From Diphasiastrum complanatum (taxonomy: Eukaryota > Streptophyta > Lycopodiopsida > Lycopodiales > Lycopodiaceae), in NCBI GenBank assembly GCA_029204225.1, contig CM055094.1, positions 70,386,803 to 70,450,802 on the forward strand: a stretch of DNA of 64,000 nucleotides, written 5' to 3'. Below are positions 1 through 10,937 of this stretch, in pieces (position 1 is the first letter of the stretch; every line of letters starts with the position of its first letter). Position numbers and translations under genes: made by a program. Below the pieces are notes generated by a model. The model did not search any database. It was not told the origin of the DNA and saw nothing but the letters and a program-made list of their open reading frames with translations.

Positions 1-1366
1 TATTTATTTTATGATTACTCTCTTTATGTTTCTTTTAACGATATATAATCTGCATTAAATGTCTGTGTTTGTTTGTTAATATTGTAGGCAAGTGATTGGC
101 TTCGGATTTGGATGTCCAATCAGGATCTTGGACGACTCTCTCCCGGCATGAAGAGGTTATCAATATTTTATGAACTCTCATTCTGGGAAGAATTGTTCAT
201 ACATCTTTTGGACCCGATGCACATATTAAAAAATGTCGAAAGCATGATCTGGGAACACGTGACTGGGTCGAAAGATAAAAAAGGTGTACGTGATGACCTA
301 AAAGAAGTGGGAAAGATGGCCGATTTATGGCCACAAATGGTGGGGACTAGGATTGTCCTACTAAGGGCCCCATGGATCTTATCGAGGAGAGAAGAGGCAA
401 TTGTGAAGAGGGTAGTAGCCTCTTTTCAAACTCCGACAGGACACATGCAATGCCTAAAGGGTGCCTTCACAAGGGACAACAAGCTAAGTGGACTAAAGTC
501 TCATGAATGGCATAAATTTTTACAGGTTGGCATGGCATGTTTTTTGACTTGTTTCCACCTCAACGTTAACATTGTCGATTACATTTTATAGCATGTCTTG
601 TCATTTCATGATGATCTCATTGCACATATATGTATCTCAATGATCATGACCAAATTGTTTTTTGTTCATGCAGTTTGTGCTTCCCTTGGTGTTGAGAGGG
701 TTCTTGACAGAGGAGTTGAGTGCAATCTACAACATCAGTAGTTTGGTGAGGTACAGTGAATGTTCTTGCGATTCGCATCATTTTTTCTTCGGGTGATTCA
801 AGATGATGATCTTACTAACACATATGTCATTGTTGTTTCTCTTTCTTATGAAGATACATTTCATCCAAAGAGATACCATTGGCATCCATTGAGGCAGCAA
901 GACAAAGCTCCATCGGGGCAGCATGTCTGATCAAGAAGCACTTTCCCACAAACATTTTCACCAATCAAATGCATCTCATTGTCCATTTGTAGATGAGTTG
1001 GCCATCTACTTGTGTCATTTACCTATTCTTAGTCCATCCTAGACTATTGCTATTGTGGTAATTCCCATGTTCCTTCAATAACATTGATTCATTTTTTTTT
1101 ATTCAGGCACTGTCCACAGCCGTTGGATGTTTTTCTTGGAACGATTCATGCGAACATAGAAGGGCTTTGTAAGACAAAGAGCAAGGCCTAAGGGTAGCAT
1201 GGCGAAAAGATAGTTGAATCTCGTTCGGTACAAAAAATACAATGCATTGTGGACGCATGGACGACACTTTTGTATGGAGCACATTCACTAAAATAGAAAC
1301 ACGTACGATTGTGGAGTCATGGCAAATTTTACCCAAGAGAGTCGAGCAAGCACGGTGGACACCAAT

Positions 1367-1800
1367 TTACTCTCTTCTCAACTTGATTATCGTGGGACAA
1401 TCAATGACATCCTCAAAGTTGGATTTAGGCAATTCAGCTTTTTCATATTTGACATCAAATGGTTCAAAGTTATTTGCAATGGTCCCAATGCAACTGTCAG
1501 AAAAGATGAGAATGGATCCAATTCTATATGAAGCTACTTTCTCATCTCTATATTTCCACTTTATTTTCTCTACTTTGGTTTTGCATTGGTTCCAGGTCTT
1601 TGCAAGTATGACACTATATTTGATGGACAATTCCTTGTGTAATATCAACGCAATGTTTTCTTGACAAATTACATCTTTTCAATGGTAGCTATTTTGCTCC
1701 AAAAATGTCTAACAACAAGTTAATCTCTAATTCTAACATGGTATTTCCAACTTATCTCTTTCCAGTTGAAAAGTTTGGCATTGTCATCGTTTTTGTGGAT
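1367..1800 (-). pseudogene. Myb/SANT- or trihelix-like fragment inserted antisense in TNP2
   Basis: Between TNP2 exon residues NGSNS (about 1520) and the C-terminal exon at 2582, an antisense open stretch reads LSIKYSVILAKTWNQCK, then TKVEKIKWKYRDEKVAS. The pattern W..CK.K....K..Y...K is typical of the third helix of plant Myb/SANT-like and trihelix DNA-binding domains. The same fragment sits in copy D (55,260-55,440, +) and in tandem duplicate at 29,155-29,440 (+). Copy C at 38,640 lacks it and reads straight through (ESGYFSIDSTKLW), which shows it is an insertion. The family assignment is an inference from a short pattern. It could also be a coincidental antisense frame. Confidence 0.35.
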
Positions 1801-1960
1801 TTAATAGCATCGTATGTTTCTTACAAATTTTGTTGAAAATTTATTAGTTTGAAATAGTCTAATTGGCTTCATAAATCTGAATGAAAGGACAATCAAGTAT
1901 TGGCATGAGATCAAAATGTGAAACACCTTTTGAACCATTTGTTTGTGAACATTTTTCTTT

Positions 1961-2085
1961 GGAGACAAGACAAGATAATTATTTCAAGAAATGCATTCTA
2001 AATTTTTATGAACACAATTATGCTAGTTGAGCATCTTAATATGCTTAGACATATTTTGAATCTATAAGATTTGAATTGTGCTTTT

Positions 2086-2136
<51 letters not shown>

Positions 2137-2263
2137 TTGGACACAAGACAAGATAATTATTTCAAGAAATGCATTCTAAATGTTTATGAACACAATTATG
2201 TTAGTGGAGTATGTTAATATGCTTAGACATATTTTGAATCTATAAGATTTGAATTGTGCTTTT
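1961..2263. repeat. Direct duplication of a ~125-bp unit around (TA)n
   Basis: The segment 1961-2086 is repeated almost exactly at 2135-2263, starting at CTTTGGAGACAAGACAAG (second copy CTTTGGACACAAG). Each unit ends in a (TA)n run, at about 2084-2133 and 2267-2309. Copy D on the other strand carries only one unit and one TA run (about 54,821-54,853), so the duplication is private to copy A and probably arose by unequal exchange or slippage at the TA tract. Confidence 0.8.
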
Positions 2264-2264
2264 A

Positions 2265-2309
<45 letters not shown>

Positions 2310-2310
<1 letters not shown>

Positions 2311-2560
2311 TACTAAAGAGTGCCCGTCCTTGACACCGGGGGCAATGGACGACCAACAATCTATGTGGTGGCTTGCAGTCGAGACGTGTGGATGATGCTC
2401 AAAGTGGGCAATTGATGATTGAAGGTGGCAGACAGGCCGACGACCGACAAATTTGGGTTACGACCGATGGTTTGGGTCGAAGGTCAATGGTCTGGTCAAA
2501 AGTTATCACTAACAATTAGCCAAAATTTTGGGTGGCGGCCAGTGGTTGGGGTGGATGGCC
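2310..2560 (+). repeat. GC-richer segment with GACCGAYGG-type subrepeats
   Basis: This stretch contains repeated short motifs (GACCGA, GGTCGAAGGTCAATGGTC) and begins GAGTGCCCGTCCTTGACACC. It is distinctly GC-richer than its surroundings. It recurs in reverse orientation at 54,425-54,800. It may be a subterminal-repeat block of the CACTA element or a small separate insertion. No coding signal was found. Confidence 0.5.
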
Positions 2561-3159
2561 AATGATAGTACAAATATGGTGTGGATACTGATCATTCACC
2601 CTAATCATTCAAATCCTAGATGGTGGTACATGATTCAAGTCGCTCCTCAAAGTAAAAGAATTTTTGAAGATAGAGATGGCGTGGAGGACATGGTGCTACC
2701 AGTTGATGCACCTCATGAACAAGATCGTGATGACGGATTCAATGACACAATTTTGGAGGATGATCATGTGCAAGCTTCACAAGCTAATGATGACGTTGAG
2801 CGTGATCCATCATTGTTGGATGGTTCAGCGACACACGACACACTTTCATGATGTCACTCGTCGTCACTGTCGCCATTAGCTTTTTAAGATCAGCTTATTA
2901 CATTGGAGAAAATATGGGCTCAAAATGGGTCCTTTAAAAAATTTCACTTTAGAGAGAGGTTACGTAGAGAGAGAATACAAACCGATAACTTTTGGTCGCT
3001 GTTTTCCGAGTTTTCGGCCTAGCCTGACATTTAACTTAGATATTCCCAAGGGAGTGGCCTTAAATTATTCATTTGCATGAAACTAGATACTGAGCTTGTC
3101 ATAAAAGATGTCAAGTGCTGCAAAATTGTGACATGGATAACCTTGACATTGTCATCATA

Positions 3160-4255
3160 ATCATCGAGGATGTGAACAATGAGAAGTCTCCAAAGAGGCT
3201 TATGGTCATCAATGATAAGCTTTGTCGAAGCGATCTTTGCTACTAGCTATTATTATGAAAAAAAGTTGGAACAATCAACAAACATGAATACATGTTTATT
3301 TTCTTTTATACGCAAGGAGATTTTCCTTGAAAAAAAGAATACCTATCCAAGTTACAAATATAACTAAATTTGAATATATCAACAAGATAGTTTGATATAG
3401 AAAGTATGTTTGCTCAATATTAAAAGAATGCAATATATAATTATGTTCTTAAAGTTTATTTTGTCGTTTTTGTAAATGTGAATATAATAAACAAATAGAC
3501 AATATTCCGATGTAGACTTTTTAAAGATTTTGAATATTCTTTTTTTGTTGACCTTCTTGATATACAAAAATAAATTTATAATTTCTCACATATTTGTATT
3601 TTGAAAATATAAGAAAAACACATCATTTTTCATATTTGTATGCAAAAAAAATATGGTTTTTTTAAAATGACCTTTTTTTTGTCAATTTTGAAAGATTTGT
3701 CAAGGAGAACCTCACAATATTTCTCATTCAACTCTACAATGGTGTTGCTTATAAACTGTTGCTTAGTGGCCTTACAATTTCCCCGTGTGGGATAAATAAA
3801 AAACATCTACTATAGATCAAAAAAGATATATGAACTTATAAAACAAGAGAGAAAGAGAGAGAGAGGCGCTAGCATACTGTTAGCGTTCTGAGTTATGCAC
3901 GAAATTCTGTCAACAAGCAAAACATAGTGAATTTGTGAGGCGAGTGACAAGGTCGCCAACGAGCGAGACTCTGATCAACTCACTCAAAACAAAATACAAA
4001 TACAATTACTCTCTTCTATGGATTCTCTCATTATTTGTGTCATTTTTTGTTTGATAGAACGATTTGATGTCCATGGTCTGTAGTCATTTGCTTAGGATCC
4101 TATGTTAATTCAGCAAGCTAGCCAAATAGGTAGCACTGATAGGGGTAGAAAAGAAGAGCTGCCCCTGTCGAATAAGAAAAGAAACGAAAACAATCTAACG
4201 TAAACATCTACATTATCTCTCAAGAAAGCCCTCCCACTAGCAAAATATATACAAT
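3160..4255 (-). repeat. AT-rich tail segment shared with 27 kb and 52.6 kb loci
   Basis: Read on the minus strand, this matches 26,985-27,930 (start TGGGAGGGCTTTC, later GAGTGAGTTGATCAGAGTC) and 52,620-53,120. In copy D the segment is continuous with the TNP2 region, so it belongs to the same transposon family. Relative to copy D, about 0.8 kb holding an acidic ORF is missing here near 3350. It contains a short (GA)n run near 3849-3866 and no usable open frame. Confidence 0.65.
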
Positions 4256-4580
4256 TAAAGATAAGTGTGAAAGGGGAAAGCTCCTTACTTATTTTCCCTC
4301 AAATAATGATGAACTACTCCACTTATTAAATCAAAGTGCAACAGTAATAAAGTGAGAATGGACCAATGCGAGAAATCCATTTTTTACTAAAGACTTGTCA
4401 AGCACTACAAACTAAGTAGTCCTACTACTACATGATCACATATCAAGGATATTAAAATTTGTGTTTGAGGGTATTGCTTTTTCTTTCTCTATAGAGAAGG
4501 CAATAATGGTGTCTACATTTTTTAGCATTGATTGTGAAGGACTCCAAATCAATGATGATCCAATCCATAAAAAGATCTTG
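4256..4580. other. No recognised feature
   Basis: AT-rich DNA with no persuasive open frame or repeat. The left part may still belong to the tail segment before it. Confidence 0.4.
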
Positions 4581-4584
4581 GCTT

Positions 4585-4778
4585 ACAAAAGAAGCTACTC
4601 TACAATCTCACCAATGTAGAAAAATTAGCATCTACACACAAAATGAGATGCAAACTCTAATAAAACTTGATCAAACATTAATCAAAAGATAAAGTACTAT
4701 TGTTGTTTATACAAAACCAGCAAGCTACTGTATTTCACATGTGTGGATCCAAAAATAAAAAGTATAGATCATTCCACA
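4585..4778 (-). repeat. LTR fragment related to the LTRs at 15.7 and 21.3 kb
   Basis: The reverse complement resembles 16,060-16,235 of the complete LTR: a TGTGTGGAATGATC-like start, then CCACACATGTGAAATACAGTA, then GAGTTTGCATCTCATTTTGT and TAGATGCT. It is diverged and truncated, ending abruptly against a CATTAG terminal repeat at 4779. It is a relic of an older insertion of the same LTR family. Confidence 0.7.
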
Positions 4779-4813
4779 CATTAGAGGAGTTTTGAGCTCC
4801 AAAAAGACCCTTT
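4779..4813 (+). repeat. CATTAG-type terminal inverted repeat (isolated)
   Basis: The 35 bases start CATTAGAGGAGTTTTGAG and end AAAAAGACCCTTT, close to the termini at 10,903, 37,484 (reverse) and 46,418. It lies exactly at the edge of the LTR fragment, so this transposon probably inserted into that LTR. The rest of this copy is not recognisable. Confidence 0.6.
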
Positions 4814-4934
4814 AAGAATTCGTGCAAGATGTAGTTTATATTATTAAAATATTATAACACATACTTTTGACTTGCCTTAACTTTTTAATTGTAGTTCAGA
4901 AGTATGTCATATAACATATCATTGGAAAGCCCTT

Positions 4935-5180
4935 GTTGAGCGCTTTCCAATGCGGAACTGAGTGAGAAAAGATTCTCTTAGCAGGTCCCAAAGGTTAACG
5001 GCTACACGATCCATTTGGGTGTACCAAATTCGGGCTTGTCTCCGTAGTAGACCAGAGAATATATGTAATCTATCTACATTTGTTCCCTCTCTATAGGAAA
5101 TGGTGATGGATTCAAACTGGGAGATGTAGCTATCAACATCATCTAAAGAAGTTCCTTTGAAGTAATCATACTTGATTTTT
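4935..5180 (-). pseudogene. Ty3/gypsy gag fragment
   Basis: The minus strand reads KYDYFKGTSLDDVDSYISQF, then LLRRQARIWYTQM, then LWDLLRESFLTQFRIGKRS. The order F.G....V..YI..F / L...A..W / LWDLL...F...F is that of the retrotransposon gag core (PF03732 type). Gag packages retrotransposon RNA in cytoplasmic particles. Only the core is present, with no zinc knuckle beside it. A short minus-strand frame at 5351-5548 may be upstream gag sequence but has no recognisable motif. Confidence 0.7.
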
Positions 5181-5213
5181 GAACTAGAATTGAATCATGG
5201 TTGAAGTGGGTCC

Positions 5214-5320
5214 ATTTTTGGTTCATGATTGGGTCTGGATTTGGATTTGGATTAGAATTTGATTCAGGATCAAAATCTGGATTTGGATCTGAATCTAATT
5301 CAGGCTTAGGATCTGCATTA
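5214..5320. repeat. GGATTTGGAT/GGATCTGAAT short tandem array
   Basis: Imperfect hexamer-to-decamer repeats of GGATTTG and GGATCTGAATC run for about 100 bases. It is a simple-sequence array with no coding evidence. Confidence 0.6.
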
Positions 5321-5549
5321 CAACAGTCCTAGGAAGTTTGGGTTCAAGTTCTATTTTGGATTTATCGAGTAGGCTATTGAAATAAACTGCGACTTTCTAG
5401 TAAGTGGGAAAAGGCGGTGAGCCGCACTGAAAGGATTGTTGAAGTCTTTTGAAAAAGTTCTCACAAAGGCTTTTGTATCTTTCCAAATGCTCAGCTCTAG
5501 AACTGCTTGAACTGCTTCCTGCAGTTGGCATTCATCTTTAACTGACAAA

Positions 5550-5990
5550 CATCTAAATCCACCAGATTACAATCAAAATGTAGTCCGACAATTTGTCCTC
5601 AACAACAAAATTGCTCATTCAAAAGAACGATTGACTACTAATTTAAACTGCACAAGTATCCAAATGAAAATTTCAGAATATTGATTCACAACAACACAGA
5701 GCAAGCTTTAGGATGTGGAAGTGCAGATATACGTCAATGTAATGTAACAGTGATTTCGAATGTTAACATCACAACTAAGTTCCAAGCAATCGATTATTCG
5801 ATCACACAGACAATCAGGTAACCAATGAGTTTTAAGACAATCTTAGCAATGAATTTACAGTTGCTCACATATGATAGTATCAAGGCTAAGGAAGTGTCTG
5901 ACTAGAGTTACAATCACAAGCACATCCAACATGGTGAGGCTTACCAACTGTTAGAAACAGAAGAACTCAGCAAGTAGAAAGCTTATGAAA
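5550..5990. other. No recognised feature
   Basis: No long open frame and no match to other parts of the window was noticed. Confidence 0.4.
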
Positions 5991-5992
5991 GA

Positions 5993-6300
5993 AGTCACTA
6001 GAACTCCCTGAGGTGCCCCTACATCTCACTAACCCTGCAAGCGGCAAGGGAAATATGTGCATTCTTGCAACTCATGCACATTCCCGCGTTGTCTTGGCAG
6101 TATTAGATGGTGGATCAGGAGTCAACATCATAACAACATCCTTGATGAAGGAGTGGAGTCTTCAAGAATCCATGAAATGACCGAATTGTCAGCTTCGAAT
6201 GGCATATCAAAGTGCCACTAGGCCTGATACCAGATGTAAGGCTGAAACTAGGAGGTTTGAGCTTCATGCTAGTTTGTGATTTATTCATAGCCAGATTTTA
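5993..6300 (+). pseudogene. Ty3/gypsy aspartic protease fragment
   Basis: The plus strand reads AVLDGGSGVNIITTSLMKEW, then after a frameshift HIKVPLGLIPDVRLKLGG. The D-G-G-S-x-V-N-I-I pattern is a retroelement aspartic protease active-site loop in which the usual D(T/S)G is DGG. The same DGG loop occurs in the larger gypsy element (minus strand, about 59,655: IDGGLGVNLIS), so DGG is likely a family trait and not damage. A stop (TGA at about 6178) and frameshift make it a relic. Confidence 0.65.
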
Positions 6301-7122
6301 AGTGAAGTTTAAAAGATTTTTTTATTTAGATTCTCTTATTAATGATACAGTGTGTGATGATCCTAGCATTGATTGCTTTTGGCAATGTGTTAGAGTTGCT
6401 ACATTATGGAACATTTTTAGATAGAAATGACATGAAATTTGGGTCTAGTGACTTTACCATTTCTCCCTTATTCTTGTTTAAAGAGGCTAATAGATTTTGT
6501 TCTGTTTAATCATTGTAGAAATTTTCTAATCACTGGTTAAGTTTGGCCATCATAATAGCCTATAAAAAGGCTAACAATTGCCAATTTCTAAGCAACTTTT
6601 GGAAAAAATAATCCTTTTCTAAGATGAACTACACAATACTTAAAAAATCATTTATTTGCAAATCATGAGATAGTAATGGAATACACATATAGAGTGCCAA
6701 ATCCGTCACACTTATTTACTCACAACTATGTACAAATTATAAATACCCCCAACACATAAGCTAATTGGCATAAATAAATTTATTGATACCCTTATTGGTC
6801 AAAATCTTTTTTGAAGTCATTTGGGCTACTAGCAAAGGCAAAATAGATTGCATCATTTTAAACGTGCCACTTAATAGCTTAGAAGGCTTGGCTAAAGAGG
6901 GACCATCTATATTCTTGAGTTGCCAAATTGAGAGTGCACTTGAAGGTGGTATCACCTATAATAAATTCATAGTCTGTATATAAGGTGTACGAAGAGTTGT
7001 AGACATCGAACAGAAACTTGTAGGGAGTGAGTTGAAAATTAAACCACAATGATGTCTTTAAGTCAATATTTGAATGTTTTGAAAGTTGGAAGTACGCATA
7101 GCTAAGAACTTCTCTACACAAA
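6301..7122. other. Unassigned region
   Basis: No known element was identified. A minus-strand open stretch of 80 codons at 6879-7121 (contains SLWFNFQLTPYKFLFDVYNS) has no motif I recognise and may be a frame of an old repeat. Confidence 0.35.
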
Positions 7123-7752
7123 GGCTACTCCTATAATCTAAAGAAGAATCTACACAAAGCATACTACCATATTTCACATATCCCAACACTGGCAAGTACT
7201 TCAAGTAATTCAAATATTATATCATATGGACTTGATGTAATCACCGACAAAATGAAACTGGACTTACTAAAAAGATGTAAAATAAATGGTGGGTAACATT
7301 GTTACAATTTACTATTTTGATACCGTTGAGTAGAAAGTCTCCATAGGTCCCCCCAATGCAACTAATCCTAACGATATAAATTGAGTAGTTCCATAGTTTG
7401 GCATAGCCAAAATGTCTCCTCCTACTTGTGCTCCAAATCTTTCTCATTGTACCCACCTTGGGAGATAATTATTTTGTCTACCTCAAACTATGGAACTACT
7501 CAATTTATATCACTAAGATCAATTGCATCGGACCTATGGGGACTTTCTACTCAACGATATCAAAAAATTGTACCATGTTGCCCACCATAATTTAACATCT
7601 TTTTAGTAAGTCCAATTTCATTTTCTCGGTGATTACATAAAGTCTATATAATATAATATTTGAATTACTTTGTGAAGTACTTGCCAGTGTTGGGATATGT
7701 GAAATATGGTAGTATGCTTTGTGTAGATTCTTCTTTAATTTATAGGAGCAAC
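7123..7752. repeat. Long inverted repeat (foldback/hairpin), arms ~265-275 bp
   Basis: The left arm (about 7123-7400, beginning CTCCTATAATCTAAAGAAG) is matched in reverse complement by the right arm (about 7485-7752, ending CTTCTTTAATTTATAGGAG). The arms are highly similar end to end with small indels. The loop is about 80 bases (about 7401-7484). It abuts the first readable codons of a copia reverse transcriptase (QPEGF), so it apparently inserted into or replaced the upstream part of that gene. It resembles a foldback MITE. A transcript across it would form a long hairpin. Confidence 0.85.
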
Positions 7753-8335
7753 CCGAGGGCTTCGTCAAGGATGGTGAGGAGGACAAGGTTTGCCACTTAA
7801 GGAAGAGCTTATATGGCTTGAAGCAAGCACCTAGAGCTTGGTACTCTAGGTTGTATGATTTTCTCTACTCTCTTGGATTTGTGATTAGCTCTTATGACCC
7901 TTCTTTGTACATCAAATGTAATGATGGAAAGATCATCAATTTAGTACTTTATGTTGATGATATCATATTGACAGGAAATGATGGTGAAGGCATAAGAAAT
8001 GTTAAAGTTTTCTTGTCTAGTGAATTCAAGATGGTAGATCTAGGACTTCTTAAGTTCATACTTGGAATAGAAGTTACTAGAGGTAGTGATTTTACTTTTA
8101 TAAGTCAATCAAAGTATGCTACTTTCATTCTTGAGAAGTTTGGCATGAAAGATTGTAAAGGGATTGACACCCATAGAAACTTGTAAAGTTACTAATGATT
8201 GTGATGAAGCATCCTTTGAGAACATCACACTCTTTAGAAAGCTAATAGGCTCCTTAATCTATTTGACAATCACTAGACCAGATTTGAGTTATAGTGTAAG
8301 CAAGTTAAGTCAATATATGCAAGGTCCCTTGACAA
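7744..8335 (+). pseudogene. Ty1/copia reverse transcriptase fragment
   Basis: RVT_2-type reverse transcriptase copies element RNA into DNA in virus-like particles. The sequence reads QPEGFVKDGEEDKVCHL, SLYGLKQAPRAWYSRLYDFL, then the catalytic LVLYVDDIILTGND (YVDD), DLGLLKFILGIEV and [16 protein letters not shown]. After a one-base frameshift near 8175 it continues [32 protein letters not shown], then a stop (TAG). These are the usual blocks in the usual order, lacking the N-terminal third. The RNase H piece at 9571-9840 is probably the continuation after a roughly 1.2-kb insertion. Confidence 0.9.
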
Positions 8336-9486
8336 GTTAGAAGTGATGAGGAGTGTTAAAATATCACTTTCAACTTGTTGTATCTTGTAGATCTCAAGTT
8401 ATTTGAGCTTGATAGGATCTCACATGTGTGGAGTCTATTCCCACGTGTGAAAGAATGTACATAATTCATTTTTATTAAGTTAGATTGGTTTTAGCTTGAT
8501 CTACACTAGTGTGAAATTGACCTTTGAGTAGAATCTTGAAAATGGTCAAATTGGTCAAACTTTTTGTAAATAGATTGTACTTCCATGTGAATGAGCTATT
8601 GCTCACACATGTCAAGATACCATTCACACGTGTGGATAAGCTTCTAGAAGATAAGATAGGAAGATTCCATTAGATCCTATTTTATAGGGTATATTCCTAT
8701 AAATGTGAAAGACTAGCTTTTTGTTTTCTAGCCAAAGAGAATAGTCAACTTTGGGAAATGAGCACATATGACTCCCATTGGCGGATCTGGATGACTAGGC
8801 ACTCTTCACACGTGTGAAGTCCTGCTGGACATTACATAGCTCATGGATGTACTTGATCTATAAAGAGATCAACCAAATCAACAACAAGTTGATGTGACAT
8901 TGGCAAATTCTAGTTTTGTTGAGATTTCCACATTTGTCTTGAGTTTTGATGAATGAAATGCATGTGTAAGTTAATGTACTTTACTCTCCGTAAATAGGTC
9001 GTAATCAATATTTGTCCTTTTTCTTTGGAAATTGACATTTTATTCATTCAAGAGGAATTGACAATACAATCAAAGCTCCCTCACAAGAGAGGGGGCCCCT
9101 TAAATAAGCAAGAAGGCTGCCCATGTGGATCCCAAGTGGCAATTTCACTAATTTGGAAATTACAAGTGAAAAAAGCCCTTCCACTAGTGGTCACCATCAA
9201 AAGGTGGCTCACTCTAAATTATTTAAGGGGTCTACACTATTTACAATGCCTAGGAAATATTACTAGCTCCTACATGGTCGTTCCTTCTCTAGGTTACACC
9301 ATGTAGGCTCACATAGATAATTACTGACATCCTAGCTAGTAATTCTCGGCACTCATGCTCGGTCTCAGTTTCTTCTGCTCTTCTCCTTCTCAGACCTCCT
9401 CGGTCATGGGTGAGAGATAGTTTGTGTCTTCAGCTTGGCTCGGCATCTGGGGATTATCAAGAATCCGCTAACACTTGCGTTATGCA
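8336..9486. other. Inserted DNA between copia RT and RNase H; CACACGTGTG-rich
   Basis: No protein-coding signal is convincing; a 93-codon frame at 9025-9306 has no motif. The sequence may be an LTR or small insertion beginning TGTTAAAATATCAC near 8355. It contains several palindromes of the type CACACGTGTG or CACATGTGTG (near 8423, 8443, 8629, 8809), the same motif that occurs in the LTRs of the element at 15.65 kb. A TATA-like stretch is present near 8690. Element ends could not be proved. Confidence 0.4.
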
Positions 9487-9562
9487 CATATTCATAAATG
9501 AGGAGAGAGAGAGATGTACATATTCATAAATGAGGAGATGTACATATTCATAAATCCACATC
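9487..9562. repeat. Three copies of a ~24-30-bp unit
   Basis: The phrase CATATTCATAAATGAGGAGA occurs, with a short GA expansion in the first unit, then twice more with the last unit ending CATATTCATAAATCCACA. It is a small direct tandem repeat. Confidence 0.75.
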
Positions 9563-9570
9563 TAGATTTA

Positions 9571-9840
9571 CATTTTTCTTCAATGGTGGTCCTATCTCAT
9601 GGAACAATCATAAGCAAACCTCTATTGCTCTTTCATCAATAAAAATAGAGTATATTGCTGCTTCTCAATCTATTAAAGAAGCATTTTGGTGGGGTGGTTT
9701 GAATCAACTCACCCCAACAATCATATTCTGTGATAATCAGAGTGCCATTGCCTTATCGGCCAATCCTAGATTTCACTCTAGAAGTAAGCACATTGAGATC
9801 CAATATCACTATGTCAACGGCAAGATTCTCGACAGATAAA
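9571..9840 (+). pseudogene. Ty1/copia RNase H fragment
   Basis: The frame reads PISWNNHKQTSIALSS, KIEYIAASQSIKEAFWW, TIIFCDNQSAIALSANP, RFHSRSKHIEIQYHYVNGKI and then a stop. These are the hallmark blocks of copia RNase H (alternating acidic residues in IEYIA and FCDNQSAI, and HSRSKHI). The usual carboxyl end is missing, and the glutamate of the typical EAEY is changed to KIEY. It probably belonged to the reverse transcriptase at 7.7-8.3 kb. Confidence 0.88.
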
Positions 9841-10902
9841 CGTACTATTAAATGTGTTCACCAAGGCATTCAACATTGAATCTCCTCTATTGTCCTAAAT
9901 CCCATGTTAATCTAGTTCCATTCATAATGCTACATATTCACTTGCATTGTGCCGAGTAAGTAAAGTTTGGTCGACATATCAAAAACCCTCATGCTCGCTT
10001 CTATACTGTGCAATTGACTTGACAATGACACCAGCCATGATTTTCTTCCTGACAGCACAACGGCTCCACATCATCTTTTGAACTCATCTACACAAATTTA
10101 AATTATATAACCATTGTAATCTATTTAGAAACAATAGTAAGAACCAGATCATCTAAGGTGATCATTCACATGCTCAAGCACACATTGATGCTGAGACAAT
10201 AACTTATCATAGACAAACATTGTAGATGCCTTCGTGCATTGATTATTTCTTTCAAAATGATTGTTAGTATAAGCTCATAGTTGTTACAAATTGTAGTTAG
10301 CTTTGTGAGCACGCGGTTTCATCCGCTACAGTTTTGTGCTTATCAACCTTATCTGACTTGTATTTTAATATACTTACTTTGAATAAATTGTTGTCTAGTT
10401 CTGCGATTAGATATTATGTCAGTATTGCATATTTTCAACTTTATGTCTGACTTTCTGATTACTTTGTTTGTTTGCTCTTGCTTCTGCAACCACCATGCAA
10501 TCTAGCTCTAGTTTCATTCTTGTATTCACCTACTGTTAACCAGTAGTGCACACACCAAGGGATAATTCTCCATTATCCGAGCAAAGAGGAAGCACTAGTA
10601 GTAGCGCCATGGGTGGTGGAGGGACCCTCGTCGGAGTGACCCTCGTGGGAAGGAGAAACATGTGTCCGGTCTACACGAGTGTGTCTGGTCTACACGAGTC
10701 GACTGAATCTCCTCAGATGATGATGAGTACTCAACTATTATGCTGGAACTACAAGCCATTCATCGAGCCCTTAGTCGTGCTAAAACCCTATCCTGATATG
10801 AGGAAGGCAACTGATCAAGGTAGCTAATCACCTCATCCTCACTCATACATGAAAAGCAGGATGACTCGCGACTATGGCCTAACCTCTGGCTAGGGGATGC
10901 AT
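9841..10902. other. No recognised feature
   Basis: About 1 kb with no known domain. A plus-strand frame at 10,546-10,827 (93 codons) has no recognisable motif. Possibly old LTR sequence. Confidence 0.4.
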
Positions 10903-10937
10903 CATTAGAGGAGTTCCCAATATCAAAAAGACCCTTT
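10903..10937 (+). repeat. CATTAG-type terminal inverted repeat, left end of copy R
   Basis: The 35 bases start CATTAGAGGAGTTCCCAATA and end AAAAAGACCCTTT, one or two changes from the ends at 46,418 and 37,518. Gene B of the same transposon starts about 430 bases inward, the same spacing as in the copy at 49,601. This marks the outer end of copy R on the gene B side. Confidence 0.8.

Larger units (their letters stand above)
88..2851 (+). pseudogene. TNP2-like CACTA transposase, C-terminal half
   Basis: TNP2 is the nuclear transposase of CACTA elements. Exons that can be read: 88-525 (starts after an AG acceptor; ends LKSHEWHKFLQ at a GT donor); 674-750 (FVLPLVLRGFLTEEL, then VR at the donor), together the start of the DUF4218 region; about 875-995 (CLIKKHFP...QMHLIVHL, DUF4218); 1113-1531 (RWMFFLERFMR...RQRARPKGSMAK, then DYRGTINDILKVGF...WFKVI, the DUF4216-type region); and 2582-2851 (PRWWYMIQVAPQSKRIFED, then an acidic tail ending at a stop). 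The reading frame is broken by stops (for instance within the 1113-1531 part) and by a foreign insertion after residue NGSNS near 1520. Compared with usual TNP2 (700-1,000 residues) only the C-terminal half is present. The N-terminal DDE region lies outside the window on the left. Confidence 0.82.
1..3370 (+). mobile_element. CACTA-type DNA transposon, copy A (5'-truncated by window edge)
   Basis: The segment carries the second half of a plant TNP2 transposase with its introns, then the start of a downstream region. The same sequence recurs at 37,519-39,260 (+), 23,230-25,720 (-), 52,620-56,522 (-) and 63,217-64,000 (-), which shows it is a dispersed repeat. Copies A and D are inverted relative to each other and match over nearly 3 kb, including the (TA)n tracts. 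I do not see the CACTA terminal repeat in this copy. All exons are broken, so the copy is not autonomous. Confidence 0.8.

Noticed and set aside
1242-1664. 140-codon plus-strand open frame
   Set aside because: It is the same shadow frame in copy A. The matching TNP2 frame is the overlapping one at 1319-1531.
9025-9306. 93-codon plus-strand open frame
   Set aside because: No domain, lies in probable inserted LTR-like DNA, and lacks support from any second copy.
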